Below, piece after piece: positions 1 to 7,881 of a DNA stretch of 64,000 nt. This DNA comes from JBKXSZ01 sp047017005 (GTDB taxonomy: Bacteria > Bacillota > Clostridia > TANB77 > CAG-508). The position numbers and the translations under genes are program-made. The notes under the pieces were generated by a model, which made no database searches, was not told the DNA's origin, and was given only the letters and a program-made list of their open reading frames with translations. Position 1 is the stretch's first letter; each line of letters starts with the position of its first letter. The stretch is from the NCBI GenBank assembly GCA_047017005.1, contig JBKXSZ010000001.1, forward strand, positions 62,001 to 126,000, in the 5' to 3' direction.

Positions 1-1366
1 GTTCAGCTTGTTCTTGTCTAGTATAATCTTTCCAAGTTTTAGTTCTTTCTTGATATTCTTTATCTAGTTTTATTTTGTTTATAAAATCAATATCTCTTTT
101 TAATAATATATCTTTTGGTGTAAATCTTAATTCTTCTACACAATCAGTAGTATCTAATTTACTTTCTAGTTCGCTAATTGCTTTTTCAACTATTTTCTTT
201 TCTTCGTTATATTCTTTTAATTCAAAAACTCCATTGATATATGCTTTTTTAATTCTTTCAAGTTTATTTTTCTGTTCATTTATTTCTTTTTCTAATTGTT
301 CTTTAGGCTCATCAAATTTTTGTTTTATCATAGGCAAGAAAAACTGATTAACAACAGAGTCATATTCTATTAATTCATCTATAAATTGACTAAAGTAATC
401 ATTTATAACTTTTTCTTTAAACTCAATCTTACAATCATTACAATAGTAGTAGAAGTAGGTATTACCATTTTTCTTTGTAGTAGCTTTTCCACCTAAAACT
501 CTACCACATTTAGGACATTTCAACTTTTGCAAGTATAAATAAGTTAAAGTTCTTTTATAACTTCTTGAATTTTTCTTCTTTTGAACTTGGCAATCAGCCC
601 ACATTTCTTTTGAGATAATAGGTTCAACTACATCTTCATAGTAAGTAGGATGTTTGGTTTTCTTACCATGAACAAAATCTCCTTTATATATTTCATTTTC
701 TAAAATACCCATAATTGTTGAATCTCGCCAATTATCTTTTCCTAATACTTTTTCTTCTTTGAATAGTTTGCTTATTTTCTGATAAGAATATCCATTATAA
801 TATAAATCAAATATTCTAATAATAATATCTTTAGTTGAGTAATCAATCACTAATTTCTTATCTTCGTGCTTATATCCTAATGAAGCAACGTGAGGAATAT
901 GTCCTTGTTTTATTGCTCCTGCCATACCTATTTTAGTTCTTTCACTTGTTCTTTCAATTTCATTTTGACTTACACTCATCAATAATCTTGATATCATTTT
1001 ACCATTTGCACTTGTTGTATTTATTTCATCATTTACACAATCTAAATAAGCATCATTTTCATTTAAAAATGTCATTAAATTTTCCCAATCATAAATACTT
1101 CTAGTTATTCTATCTAGTTTCAAAGCAACAATAGTATTTATCTTTTTAGACCTAATATCGTCTTTTAATCTTTCAAACTCTGGTCTATGATTACCAGTTT
1201 TAGCACTTATACCAGCATCTTCGTAATAATCTATTATTTCATAACCTTTAAAATTACAGAAAGATTCTAATCGTTCTTTTTGTTCTGGCAGACTAAATCC
1301 CTCACGAGCTTGGTCTTCTGTTGATACTCTCATATACAATCCACATTTTTTCTTTTCTTTGTTCAA
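1..1366 (-). CDS. Large serine recombinase, C-terminus outside the window
   Basis: Site-specific DNA recombinase of the resolvase/invertase superfamily, large TndX/TnpX-like class. The N-terminal catalytic domain shows the nucleophile motif YMRVSTEDQ at about residues 11-19 and later VALKLDRITRS and SVSQNEIERTSERTKIG, followed by a recombinase domain and a zinc-ribbon pair (CPKCG about 285 and CNDC about 310) before a charged coiled coil. At least 455 codons are present and the gene runs off the left edge. The start is TTG at 1366: GGAGG lies 8 bases before it, while the first ATG lies at 1333, inside the catalytic motif. Such enzymes move integrative elements, so an element probably extends left of the window. 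The 5' leader carries an attenuator-like hairpin. Family call firm; element identity unknown. Confidence 0.93.
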   Translation of the reverse strand, partial: MNKEKKKCGLYMRVSTEDQAREGFSLPEQKERLESFCNFKGYEIIDYYEDAGISAKTGNHRPEFERLKDDIRSKKINTIVALKLDRITRSIYDWENLMTFLNENDAYLDCVNDEINTTSANGKMISRLLMSVSQNEIERTSERTKIGMAGAIKQGHIPHVASLGYKHEDKKLVIDYSTKDIIIRIFDLYYNGYSYQKISKLFKEEKVLGKDNWRDSTIMGILENEIYKGDFVHGKKTKHPTYYEDVVEPIISKEMWADCQVQKKKNSRSYKRTLTYLYLQKLKCPKCGRVLGGKATTKKNGNTYFYYYCNDCKIEFKEKVINDYFSQFIDELIEYDSVVNQFFLPMIKQKFDEPKEQLEKEINEQKNKLERIKKAYINGVFELKEYNEEKKIVEKAISELESKLDTTDCVEELRFTPKDILLKRDIDFINKIKLDKEYQERTKTWKDYTRQEQAE

Positions 1367-1382
1367 TTTTCAAACCTCCAAT

Positions 1383-1430
1383 CTAATAAAAAAGAGACAT
1401 CAAAGTACACGAGTACAGCTGACATCTCTT
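1383..1430 (-). promoter_or_regulatory. Attenuator-like hairpin before the recombinase
   Basis: On the minus strand the arms at 1421-1430 and 1392-1401 pair over 10 bp (two G-U pairs) around an inner GTAC...GTAC stem, and a T6 run follows, so it reads as an intrinsic terminator. It lies only about 20 nt before the recombinase ribosome binding site, inside the leader. A 17-codon ORF at 1442-1495 precedes it and could be a leader peptide, though its ribosome binding site is poor. Function inferred from position. Confidence 0.6.
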
Positions 1431-1580
1431 AAATCCATTTATCATAAACTAAAATATAATAATGCAATATAATATAATTTTTTCAAAGTACTCATAGTTA
1501 TATAGCTATTGACGGATAGCTGTACATAATTTGTTGTCTATATTATATCACGATTTTAAAAAATGTCAAATATTTACAAT

Positions 1581-1715
1581 TCATATATTTTTCAAATATT
1601 CTTCTAACTCTGATAATTTAATCTTTTTAGTCAAATTTGATATATACACATCATTTGAATAATCAAAAACTAAAAAAGTAATATTCTTAATAATTACGTT
1701 TTCTAATGCTACCAT
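1581..1715 (-). CDS. Small hypothetical ORF B (44 aa)
   Basis: A 44-codon ORF starting MVALENVIIKN and ending LEEYLKNI. It overlaps the end of the upstream 41-codon ORF in another frame and has no convincing ribosome binding site of its own. It may be translationally coupled to it, or be the 3' half of one gene broken by a frameshift. It lies just upstream of the recombinase on the same strand, so it may belong to the same mobile element. Not recognised. Confidence 0.35.
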   Translation of the reverse strand: MVALENVIIKNITFLVFDYSNDVYISNLTKKIKLSELEEYLKNI

Positions 1716-1812
1716 TTATAAAAGTAGGGGTAACTTTAGAAAACTCACATATAAATTCAAGCCTTTGCTTTAGACTTTCCTCAAATTGTAATTCTTGCTT
1801 AATTATCTTCAT
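1687..1812 (-). CDS. Small hypothetical ORF A (41 aa)
   Basis: A 41-codon ORF beginning MKIIKQELQFEESLKQRLE and ending RKRNY, with AAAGGA about 11 bases before the ATG. It is charged and helical in character with no recognisable domain. It overlaps ORF B by 29 bases. The pair looks like a small element-associated gene, possibly frameshifted. Function unknown. Confidence 0.35.
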   Translation of the reverse strand: MKIIKQELQFEESLKQRLEFICEFSKVTPTFINGSIRKRNY

Positions 1813-1863
1813 TTTTTACACCATCCTTTCGTTTGGACGATTTTAATATTGCTTTTAGGCAAC

Positions 1864-1898
1864 AAAAAAATCAACCAGATTTTATTTTCTGATTGATT
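1864..1898 (-). terminator. Intrinsic terminator after the tRNA pair
   Basis: Arms 1888-1898 and 1869-1879 pair over 11 bp (one G-U pair on the minus strand), followed by T7. It closes the tRNA-Gly/tRNA-Cys transcript. Confidence 0.8.
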
Positions 1899-1936
1899 TT
1901 GTATCAATTCTGTTCTAGTTCGAACAGAAACGTCGT

Positions 1937-2010
1937 TGGAGGCGACACCCGGATTCGAACCGGGGATCAGAGTTTTGCAGACTCGTGCCTTACCACTTGG
2001 CTATGTCGCC
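1937..2010 (-). tRNA. tRNA-Cys (GCA)
   Basis: 74-nt cloverleaf including an encoded CCA end. The acceptor stem GGCGACA pairs with TGTCGCC, the anticodon loop reads CTGCAAA (anticodon GCA), and the T arm is CCCGGTTCGAATCCGGG. It lies 28 bp downstream of tRNA-Gly in one transcript. Confidence 0.97.
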
Positions 2011-2038
2011 ATCTATTTTATTGATAGCCTAATTTAAA

Positions 2039-2114
2039 TGGAGCGGGAAACGGGGCTCAAACCCGCGACCTCTGCCTTGGCAAGGCAGCGCTCTATCAAC
2101 TGAGCTATTCCCGC
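2039..2114 (-). tRNA. tRNA-Gly (GCC)
   Basis: 76-nt cloverleaf with an encoded CCA end. The acceptor stem GCGGGAA pairs with TTCCCGC, the anticodon loop is TTGCCAA (anticodon GCC), and the T arm contains GGTTTGAGCCC. It is the first gene of the tRNA-Gly/tRNA-Cys unit. Confidence 0.97.
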
Positions 2115-2136
2115 ATAAATTTTACTAAGCATATCT

Positions 2137-2165
2137 ATGATAGCAAAAAATAGAATAAAAGTCAA
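2137..2165 (-). promoter_or_regulatory. Promoter of the tRNA pair
   Basis: TTGACT (2160-2165), a 17-bp spacer, then TATCAT (2137-2142), about 23 bp before the tRNA-Gly 5' end. Good sigma-A type match. Confidence 0.85.
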
Positions 2166-2331
2166 ATATTTTTTAACTTTTTCCATGGGATACTCACTCC
2201 TTCGTTAAAATTTTTAGTCAAATTTATTTTAATATAATTTTGTGAGTATCTCACCGAAGTTATTTTACACTAACTTCACTTTTCTATATTCTATTCATAT
2301 TTTGCTACCATAATGCTAATCTTAATATATT

Positions 2332-2652
2332 TTATTTCATAATTTGTTTCTCTTGAATTAAATCTTCTATAATTTCTTCTAAGGAAAATGGTGTTACTCT
2401 ATTATCCCTTAAGATTTTCAGAATCCTCTCTGCCTTTTCCTGACTTGTTGTTAAATTTTTTAAAATTTTACCTTCAATGATGATGGAATTACCAAGAATC
2501 TCTTTTTTTACTATTTCTGCACCATATCTAGTTATTTCTTCTTTTGAAATGACAAAATAGTATTCCAATTTAATTGGGTGGTCCACTCCATATGGAATTA
2601 ATTTCTCCTTTGTTATTATTTCTTCCCCATATAAAATTCTGTCAGCTTTCAT
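2332..2652 (-). CDS. Hypothetical protein, 106 aa
   Basis: Small soluble protein with no signal peptide or membrane segment. It contains the stretch LEYYFVISKEEITRYGAEI and a lysine/glutamate-rich C-terminal helix (SLEEIIEDLIQEKQ). The layout recalls small clostridial proteins of the DUF6514 type (YY...YGxEI), but that is from memory and unverified. AAAGGGG lies 7 bases before the ATG. It is a single gene with a possible TTGAAA/TATATA promoter upstream. Function unknown. Confidence 0.7.
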   Translation of the reverse strand: MKADRILYGEEIITKEKLIPYGVDHPIKLEYYFVISKEEITRYGAEIVKKEILGNSIIIEGKILKNLTTSQEKAERILKILRDNRVTPFSLEEIIEDLIQEKQIMK

Positions 2653-2890
2653 AATAAGCCCCTTTCTTTTGTATTATATTTTCCTTTTAAAAAGCAAAAA
2701 GGATATTTCTACTATATACCTTAATTCCTACATTTTTCAACTTATTTTCGCCGCATAAAATGACATTTTCTTTTGTCTTTCGACATGTATACTCTTTTTC
2801 CGATTTATTTTTTCTAAAATTTCTATTTTTTTCGATTTGTTATAAAAATTTCTTTCTGTCATTTTCTAACTGTGTCTCTTCTTTTTTTGT
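2653..2890. other. Divergent intergenic region
   Basis: AT-rich spacer between a minus-strand and a plus-strand gene. Apart from the promoters of its two flanking genes I see no RNA, repeat or ORF. Confidence 0.6.
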
Positions 2891-2919
2891 TTGCTATTCT
2901 TTATATTCGGTGATATAAT
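2891..2919 (+). promoter_or_regulatory. Promoter of the 544-aa membrane protein
   Basis: TTGCTA (2891-2896), 17-bp spacer, TATAAT (2914-2919), 45 bp before the start codon, which has a strong AAGGAGG. Confidence 0.8.
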
Positions 2920-2963
2920 GCTACTCAATAACTCTAGCAGTTAAAATACAAGGAGGTATTTTT

Positions 2964-4598
2964 ATGAAGAAAAAGGCCCTTATTCTATATATCATTGGAT
3001 TAACTATCGTCTTCGCTATTTTCGCATGGTTTAGTAGTTCTACAATTAATCCTCTTTTAACAGAAGGCATTATGTTTCTTATCTTCTATGCTATTTTCTT
3101 AGGAGCAGGAATTTTATTTATTGAAGGTTCAAATTCCATCTCTTCTCTTTTTAATGGAAACGGTTTTCACGTAGATAAAAAACCTCTAAAAATAGCCGGA
3201 ATTATCATTTTAGCTCCTATTGCTTATCTTCTTATTATGCAATTGCTTAGTAGTCCTCTTTTTAATGCTAAATCTTACCGTGACCAATTAGGAGAACCAG
3301 AAGTAAAAGAATTTAGCTCCGATATTGAAACAGTTGATATTAATAATTTACCAGTAGTAGATTTAGAACTTGCCTCTAAACTTGCAGAAAAGAAATTAGG
3401 AGAAAAACCCTCTTTAGGTAGTCAAGTACATATTGGTGAACCCACTATCCAAAATGTAAATGGTAAATTGGTATGGGTAGTTCCTCTAGAGCATTCCGGA
3501 TTTTTTAAATGGATTTCAAATTTAGAGGGTACTCCTGGATATATTGTAGTTTCTGCAACAGACCCTAAAGATGTAACTTATGTCGATAATTATCTTATTA
3601 AATATCAACCTAGTTCTTTCTTTGCACAGAATTTAGAAAGACATGTTCGTTTTGGTAAAGGTTTTTTAGATGGATTAACCGATTACTCTTTTGAATTAAA
3701 CGACCAAGGAGAACCATTCTGGGTAGTTACCACTTATCAAAACAGTAGATTACTAGCTTTACCAGGGGCTACTGGTGTTATTATTGTAAATGCCCAAACT
3801 GGTGAACAACAAAAATATGCTATTTCGGATGTTCCTAATTGGGTGGATCGAATTCAACCACGTAAATTTATCTCAACTCAAATTGCAAATCGCGGAGAAT
3901 ATATTAATGGAATATTTAATTTCTCCAACAAAGATAAATTCAAAACTTCTAGTGGCAGTGCCGTTATTTATAATCATGGAGACTGTTATATGATTACAGG
4001 ATTAACTAGTGTAGGAAGTGACAATTCTACTATCGGCTTTATGATGGTAAACTTAAGAACCAAACAAGTAACTATGTACCATATAGGAGGAGCTACAGAA
4101 TATGCTGCTCAACAATCTGCAGAAGGTAAAGTCCAAAATTTAGGATATAAAGCAAGCTTTCCTATTACCATCAATGTAAATGGTATTCCAACTTATTTTA
4201 TGACCTTAAAAGATAAAGAAGGATTAATTAAACAATATGCGTTTGTTTCCATTAAGGATTATAATACTGTTGGAAATGGAGAAACACTTGAAGATGCCAA
4301 ACTAAAATATGAAAAAGCTATAGCAGGAAATTCTGATGTACAAGAAAATACAAATTCTCCTCTAGAAACTATAGAAAAAGCTACTGTTTCTCGTATTGCA
4401 GCTGAAGCAACTTCTCAAGGAACTACTTATAAAGTATTACTACAAGAAGAAACTTATAAGGGAAAAATCTTTTTATTCCCATCTTCTTTATCTGAAAAAT
4501 TAGCTCTTACACAGGTAGGAGATACAATTACTCTTACTTATTTTACTAATTCTTCTAATACTATTTCTTGTGAGAGTTTTGATAACCTTTCTTTCTAG
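2964..4598 (+). CDS. Membrane protein with a PepSY-like extracytoplasmic region, 544 aa
   Basis: Three hydrophobic segments lie near residues 5-25, 33-55 and 75-97, then a long non-membrane part. Around residues 120-320 the pattern VNGKLVWVVPL...GYIVVSATDP and later GVIIVNAQTGEQQKY resembles tandem PepSY-type modules, which are usually surface-exposed and inhibit or bind proteases. The C-terminal 80 residues form a separate beta-rich part. It is one of few plus-strand genes here, has its own strong promoter and ribosome binding site, and ends at a bidirectional terminator shared with the convergent carboxypeptidase gene. It has no known catalytic motif. The domain call is by pattern only; function unknown. 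Confidence 0.75.
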   Translation: MKKKALILYIIGLTIVFAIFAWFSSSTINPLLTEGIMFLIFYAIFLGAGILFIEGSNSISSLFNGNGFHVDKKPLKIAGIIILAPIAYLLIMQLLSSPLFNAKSYRDQLGEPEVKEFSSDIETVDINNLPVVDLELASKLAEKKLGEKPSLGSQVHIGEPTIQNVNGKLVWVVPLEHSGFFKWISNLEGTPGYIVVSATDPKDVTYVDNYLIKYQPSSFFAQNLERHVRFGKGFLDGLTDYSFELNDQGEPFWVVTTYQNSRLLALPGATGVIIVNAQTGEQQKYAISDVPNWVDRIQPRKFISTQIANRGEYINGIFNFSNKDKFKTSSGSAVIYNHGDCYMITGLTSVGSDNSTIGFMMVNLRTKQVTMYHIGGATEYAAQQSAEGKVQNLGYKASFPITINVNGIPTYFMTLKDKEGLIKQYAFVSIKDYNTVGNGETLEDAKLKYEKAIAGNSDVQENTNSPLETIEKATVSRIAAEATSQGTTYKVLLQEETYKGKIFLFPSSLSEKLALTQVGDTITLTYFTNSSNTISCESFDNLSF

Positions 4599-4614
4599 AG
4601 TTCTATAAAATAAA

Positions 4615-4654
4615 AACAAGAAGAAAATTGTTCTATTTTCTCTTCTTGTTTTTT
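4615..4654. terminator. Bidirectional terminator between convergent genes
   Basis: AACAAGAAGA (4615-4624) pairs with TCTTCTTGTT (4641-4650), with T-rich flanks on both strands. It serves the plus-strand membrane protein and the minus-strand carboxypeptidase. Confidence 0.8.
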
Positions 4655-4670
4655 ATTATGTCTAACTTGA

Positions 4671-5972
4671 TTATATATCGTCTAATAATCTTGGATATTT
4701 TCCTATTAATTCTTTCCAATAGAAAAAGACATTCTTCTTTTCAATTCTTCCCTTCGTTTTTATCTCCAAATTTTCTATTATTTCTTCTCCTATTTTTACA
4801 CGTAAAGTTCCAACTGTGGTTTCTTCTGCTACTGGTGCCTCTAGATAGTTTAAACTTGTTATTTCTATCTTTACTGCATTTTCTTTGGTCTTTTTTACTG
4901 GTATTGTACTGTAATTTAGTGGTGATAAAATTAACTCTGGGCTTGTTTGTTCTCCTTTATTAATCTGAATTCGTTTTTCATTCATTTCTTTCCATTGTTT
5001 AAATTCTTCTTCTACTTTTGTACGAATATCGTAAGAAGAATAATTCGTAAATGCATATTCTATTATTTTAATACTATCCTTTGTTCTGAATTTCTTAGTA
5101 TCTGCTCCTAGTACAACAGAAATATATTCTTCACCTCCTCTTTGAATATACGTAACAAGACATCTTCCTGCACCATTTGTAAATCCAGTTTTAACTCCTT
5201 TTACTCCTTCTAAATTTCCAAGTAATTCATTTGTATTATGAATCGTTTTGGCATATCCATTTATGGAAAGGGTATATACTTGTGTTTGAACAATCTTTGC
5301 AAACTTTTCATTCTTTAATCCATAATCCGCCATTAAGGCTAATTCATATGCAGTTGTATAATGTTCCGGATTATCTAGGCCATGTGGTACAACAAAATGC
5401 GTATTTTTCAAGTTCAATTCTTTTGCTTTTGCATTCATTTTATCTGCAAATCCCTGTACAGAGCCACCTATATATTCACTTAAAGCAATTGCCGCATCAT
5501 TTCCAGAACAAAGCATTAATCCATATAGTAAATCATTTACCGTTATTTTATCTCCCGTTTTTAATCCTAACCTTGACCCTCCTATTCCAGCAGCTTTTTT
5601 TGATACTTCTACTACATCTTCTAATCTACCATTTTCTAATACTACAATTGCTGTCATAATTTTCGTTGTACTTGCCATTGGTCTTCTTTCATTAGCATGT
5701 TTACTATATACTGTCATCTTAGACTTTCTATCCATGACTACAGCTGCTCTTGAATTGATATTCGGTTCATCTGTTATTTCACTAGATGCCTCTTCTATCT
5801 GTTGTTGAATTTCTTCTCTTTCTTCTAAATTTTCTAATTCATCATCTGCTAATACACCTTTTATTCCTAAATTGCAAAAAATAACCGTTAATATAGCTAA
5901 TATATATATTTTTTTGATTCTATTCTTTTTTTGATATTTATTTAATTTCCTGCTTTTTGTTTCTCTACTCAA
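4671..5972 (-). CDS. D-alanyl-D-alanine carboxypeptidase (PBP5/DacF-like)
   Basis: Serine DD-peptidase that trims the terminal D-Ala from peptidoglycan stem peptides outside the membrane. The three active-site motifs are in order: STTK (about residue 101), SGN in MLCSGNDAA (about 158) and KTGFTNGAG (about 256). An N-terminal hydrophobic segment (about 21-42) follows a basic head, and a long tail after residue 310 fits the PBP5 C-terminal domain. The 433-aa length is normal. The start is TTG at 5972; its ribosome binding site AAGGTGAT sits in the 3' arm of a 12-bp hairpin. Clostridial homologues include sporulation-linked DacF/DacB; nothing here decides between a vegetative and a spore role. 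Confidence 0.92.
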   Translation of the reverse strand: MSRETKSRKLNKYQKKNRIKKIYILAILTVIFCNLGIKGVLADDELENLEEREEIQQQIEEASSEITDEPNINSRAAVVMDRKSKMTVYSKHANERRPMASTTKIMTAIVVLENGRLEDVVEVSKKAAGIGGSRLGLKTGDKITVNDLLYGLMLCSGNDAAIALSEYIGGSVQGFADKMNAKAKELNLKNTHFVVPHGLDNPEHYTTAYELALMADYGLKNEKFAKIVQTQVYTLSINGYAKTIHNTNELLGNLEGVKGVKTGFTNGAGRCLVTYIQRGGEEYISVVLGADTKKFRTKDSIKIIEYAFTNYSSYDIRTKVEEEFKQWKEMNEKRIQINKGEQTSPELILSPLNYSTIPVKKTKENAVKIEITSLNYLEAPVAEETTVGTLRVKIGEEIIENLEIKTKGRIEKKNVFFYWKELIGKYPRLLDDI

Positions 5973-5975
5973 AAT

Positions 5976-6010
5976 AAATCACCTTTTATAATATATTTAA
6001 AAGGTGATTT
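5976..6010 (-). promoter_or_regulatory. Hairpin sequestering the carboxypeptidase RBS
   Basis: A perfect 12-bp stem (arms 5999-6010 and 5976-5987, 11-nt loop). On the minus strand the 3' arm contains AAGGTGAT, the ribosome binding site of the TTG-started carboxypeptidase. No good T-run follows, so it looks more like a translational control hairpin than a terminator, although it may also end the upstream transcript. Confidence 0.6.
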
Positions 6011-6033
6011 GTTTATTCTTAATTTACTTATTT

Positions 6034-7335
6034 CTATAGGTTATCATATGTTCTTTCTGTTCGATTAGATGCTGAAGACCAAGGGCCATATTCCTCTTCT
6101 TCTCTTTCTTGTTGTATTTGTTCTAGTAATTTTTTAGAAGTTCTTTCTTTATCTTCCCCTGATAGATATGGAACCAGCTCTTCGTCAATTATTTGCTTAA
6201 GATTGCCTTCTTTTATTTCCCCTCTATCTAATCTATCTATAATTTCTTTTTTTATTTGTTCAATATCTAAAACGATATTATGAACACAAGCATCTTCTTC
6301 TAATTGTTCATAACTTTGCTTTTCATCACTTAAATCTGTATTTTTTCTGTGGTCCATTATTTGATCTACTTCTTTTCCTCTCGCATAAGTTGTCCTTGTT
6401 TCAACAGGTGCACCAAATATATATTCACCATCTTCCCATCGATATTCGTGTAATTCTGGTACTCCTTGTGCTCCATAAGTAAATCCATATGCATATTCAT
6501 TATTTCCCTTTACCGTCATTAAGCCAAAAATATTTTCTTGACCAATTTTCTCTCCATCTTTTCCTATACATCTTGTTGTTTCCATTGTATCTCTAGAATC
6601 TCTAAAAATATCTACTTTTTGATATTTTCCATTTTTCTGTCCTATCATCATTGGGAATTTACTATTCTTTGTTAAAACAAATGAAATACGGTCATCATAT
6701 TCTCTTGCTGCAGGAACTCTTTGATAGAAATTGGGGTCTTTTATTTTAGATACAAAGGAAATACTTCCTTCTTCTAATCCTAAATCCGATTCTATTAATC
6801 CGTTATCTATCTGTTTTCCTTTTTGGTTTTCTTTAGCCTGTATTTCAAAGTTCAGCTCTTCTTTTTCTCCTATTCTCTTTTCCCATTGTTTTTTATCCAT
6901 TCCTTCTGCTACAATAAAAGAATTTAGTTCTTTTTCATCTTTTTGCATTTTATGTAAAAAAACTTTTCTTTCTCCCATTCCAATCTTCTTATATAGCTCT
7001 TTTAACCTTTCTTGCATTTTTTCTAAATATTCTTGAGAAAACACAATTCTATCATCCTCCATTACATTTGCTATTAAAGATTGGTCTTTTCCTCTTATTT
7101 CATAGCTCTTTATTCTCGTACCATTTATCTTCTCTTCTTTTGCTACAATAAAAATATTTTGCTCTTCAAAAGGCATAAATTGATTACTTCCAGGTAATAT
7201 TGGAAATTCCTTATAGAATTCTATTTCTCGTATTTTAATACCTTTATTTTTATGCTTTTCTGTTAATGTTTTTCGCAGATTTCGAATTTCTTTTTCAATT
7301 TGTCCCTGTTTTATTCTATCTTCTTCTCTATCCAT
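6034..7335 (-). CDS. Hypothetical protein, 433 aa, charged
   Basis: Soluble, very charged protein without signal peptide or membrane segment. The N-terminus is a Lys/Glu-rich coiled coil (residues 1-30), the middle has two similar strands ending in IVAKEEKING and IVAEGMDKKQ, and the central part is rich in aromatic and glycine residues (YAYGFTYGAQGVPELHEYRWEDG). The C-terminal 60 residues are again Glu/Lys-rich. I recognise no family. It lies at the downstream end of the secretion-like cluster, separated from it by a terminator, so it could be a cluster-linked cytoplasmic factor or substrate; that is guesswork. Confidence 0.7.
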   Translation of the reverse strand: MDREEDRIKQGQIEKEIRNLRKTLTEKHKNKGIKIREIEFYKEFPILPGSNQFMPFEEQNIFIVAKEEKINGTRIKSYEIRGKDQSLIANVMEDDRIVFSQEYLEKMQERLKELYKKIGMGERKVFLHKMQKDEKELNSFIVAEGMDKKQWEKRIGEKEELNFEIQAKENQKGKQIDNGLIESDLGLEEGSISFVSKIKDPNFYQRVPAAREYDDRISFVLTKNSKFPMMIGQKNGKYQKVDIFRDSRDTMETTRCIGKDGEKIGQENIFGLMTVKGNNEYAYGFTYGAQGVPELHEYRWEDGEYIFGAPVETRTTYARGKEVDQIMDHRKNTDLSDEKQSYEQLEEDACVHNIVLDIEQIKKEIIDRLDRGEIKEGNLKQIIDEELVPYLSGEDKERTSKKLLEQIQQEREEEEYGPWSSASNRTERTYDNL

Positions 7336-7396
7336 CCTTTCACCGCTTCCTACTTCTATTTCCTATTTAATTTATTATATCGCAAAATATATAAAA

Positions 7397-7439
7397 AAGA
7401 AAGCTCTAAACTTATATTCATAAGTTTAGAACTTTCTTA
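7397..7439 (-). terminator. Intrinsic terminator of the 98-aa membrane protein gene
   Basis: An almost perfect stem of about 19 bp with a short loop and a T6 run on the minus strand, 18 bp after the stop codon. Confidence 0.88.
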
Positions 7440-7456
7440 GTAATTCGTAATCCTTG

Positions 7457-7753
7457 TTAAAAAAATAGAAAGCCAATTATTTGTCCAACTGTCATTATTA
7501 CAAATGCAGTAGCTCCTACATAAATTAATTCTTTTAAAACTGTAAAGAAATCTGATGCTTTGTCTAAACCTTCTTTAAACACATATACTATCATTCCTAT
7601 AGTAATTGCTATTCCTGCTATCCATGCAAGAAGAGTTAAATGTTTAGTGCAAGTTATCAACGTAGATGCAATCATCATTCCTCCACAACCAGCTTCTATA
7701 ACTAATACAATTTTAACAAGAATTTTCCAAATGGATTTGATGTGTGCTGTCAT
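7457..7753 (-). CDS. Small membrane protein, 98 aa
   Basis: Three hydrophobic segments (about residues 8-32, 38-58 and 72-96) with few charged residues; no known domain. The start is placed at 7753 because AAGGAGAG stands 5 bases before that ATG; an upstream ATG at 7792 would encode this ribosome binding site as protein. It has its own promoter at 7808-7837 and its own terminator, so it is a single-gene unit between the secretion-like operon and the 433-aa unknown gene. Small polytopic proteins also occur in type IV secretion clusters, but no specific similarity is visible. Confidence 0.75.
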   Translation of the reverse strand: MTAHIKSIWKILVKIVLVIEAGCGGMMIASTLITCTKHLTLLAWIAGIAITIGMIVYVFKEGLDKASDFFTVLKELIYVGATAFVIMTVGQIIGFLFF

Positions 7754-7807
7754 AATGTCTCTCTCCTTTTTGTCTAAACACTTCAAATACAATATTTGTA
7801 TATATTT

Positions 7808-7837
7808 ATTATAGCATTCGTTCCATTGTTATGTCAA
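7808..7837 (-). promoter_or_regulatory. Promoter of the 98-aa membrane protein
   Basis: TTGACA (7832-7837), 18-bp spacer, TATAAT (7808-7813); both hexamers perfect. Confidence 0.88.
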
Positions 7838-7853
7838 TTTTATGTCTCTTAAA

Positions 7854-7875
7854 CAAAAGGAGAAGGAATTCTCCT
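7854..7875 (-). terminator. Terminator of the secretion-like operon
   Basis: AGGAGAA and TTCTCCT (7858-7864, 7869-7875) form a 7-bp stem with a 4-nt loop and TTTTG after it on the minus strand, immediately behind the last gene of the operon. Confidence 0.65.
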
Positions 7876-7881
7876 TCTTCT

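Noticed and set aside
2779..2785. Spo0A box TGTCGAA (minus strand)
   Set aside because: A single 7-mer in a 64-kb window is expected by chance; no paired site or link to a sporulation gene.
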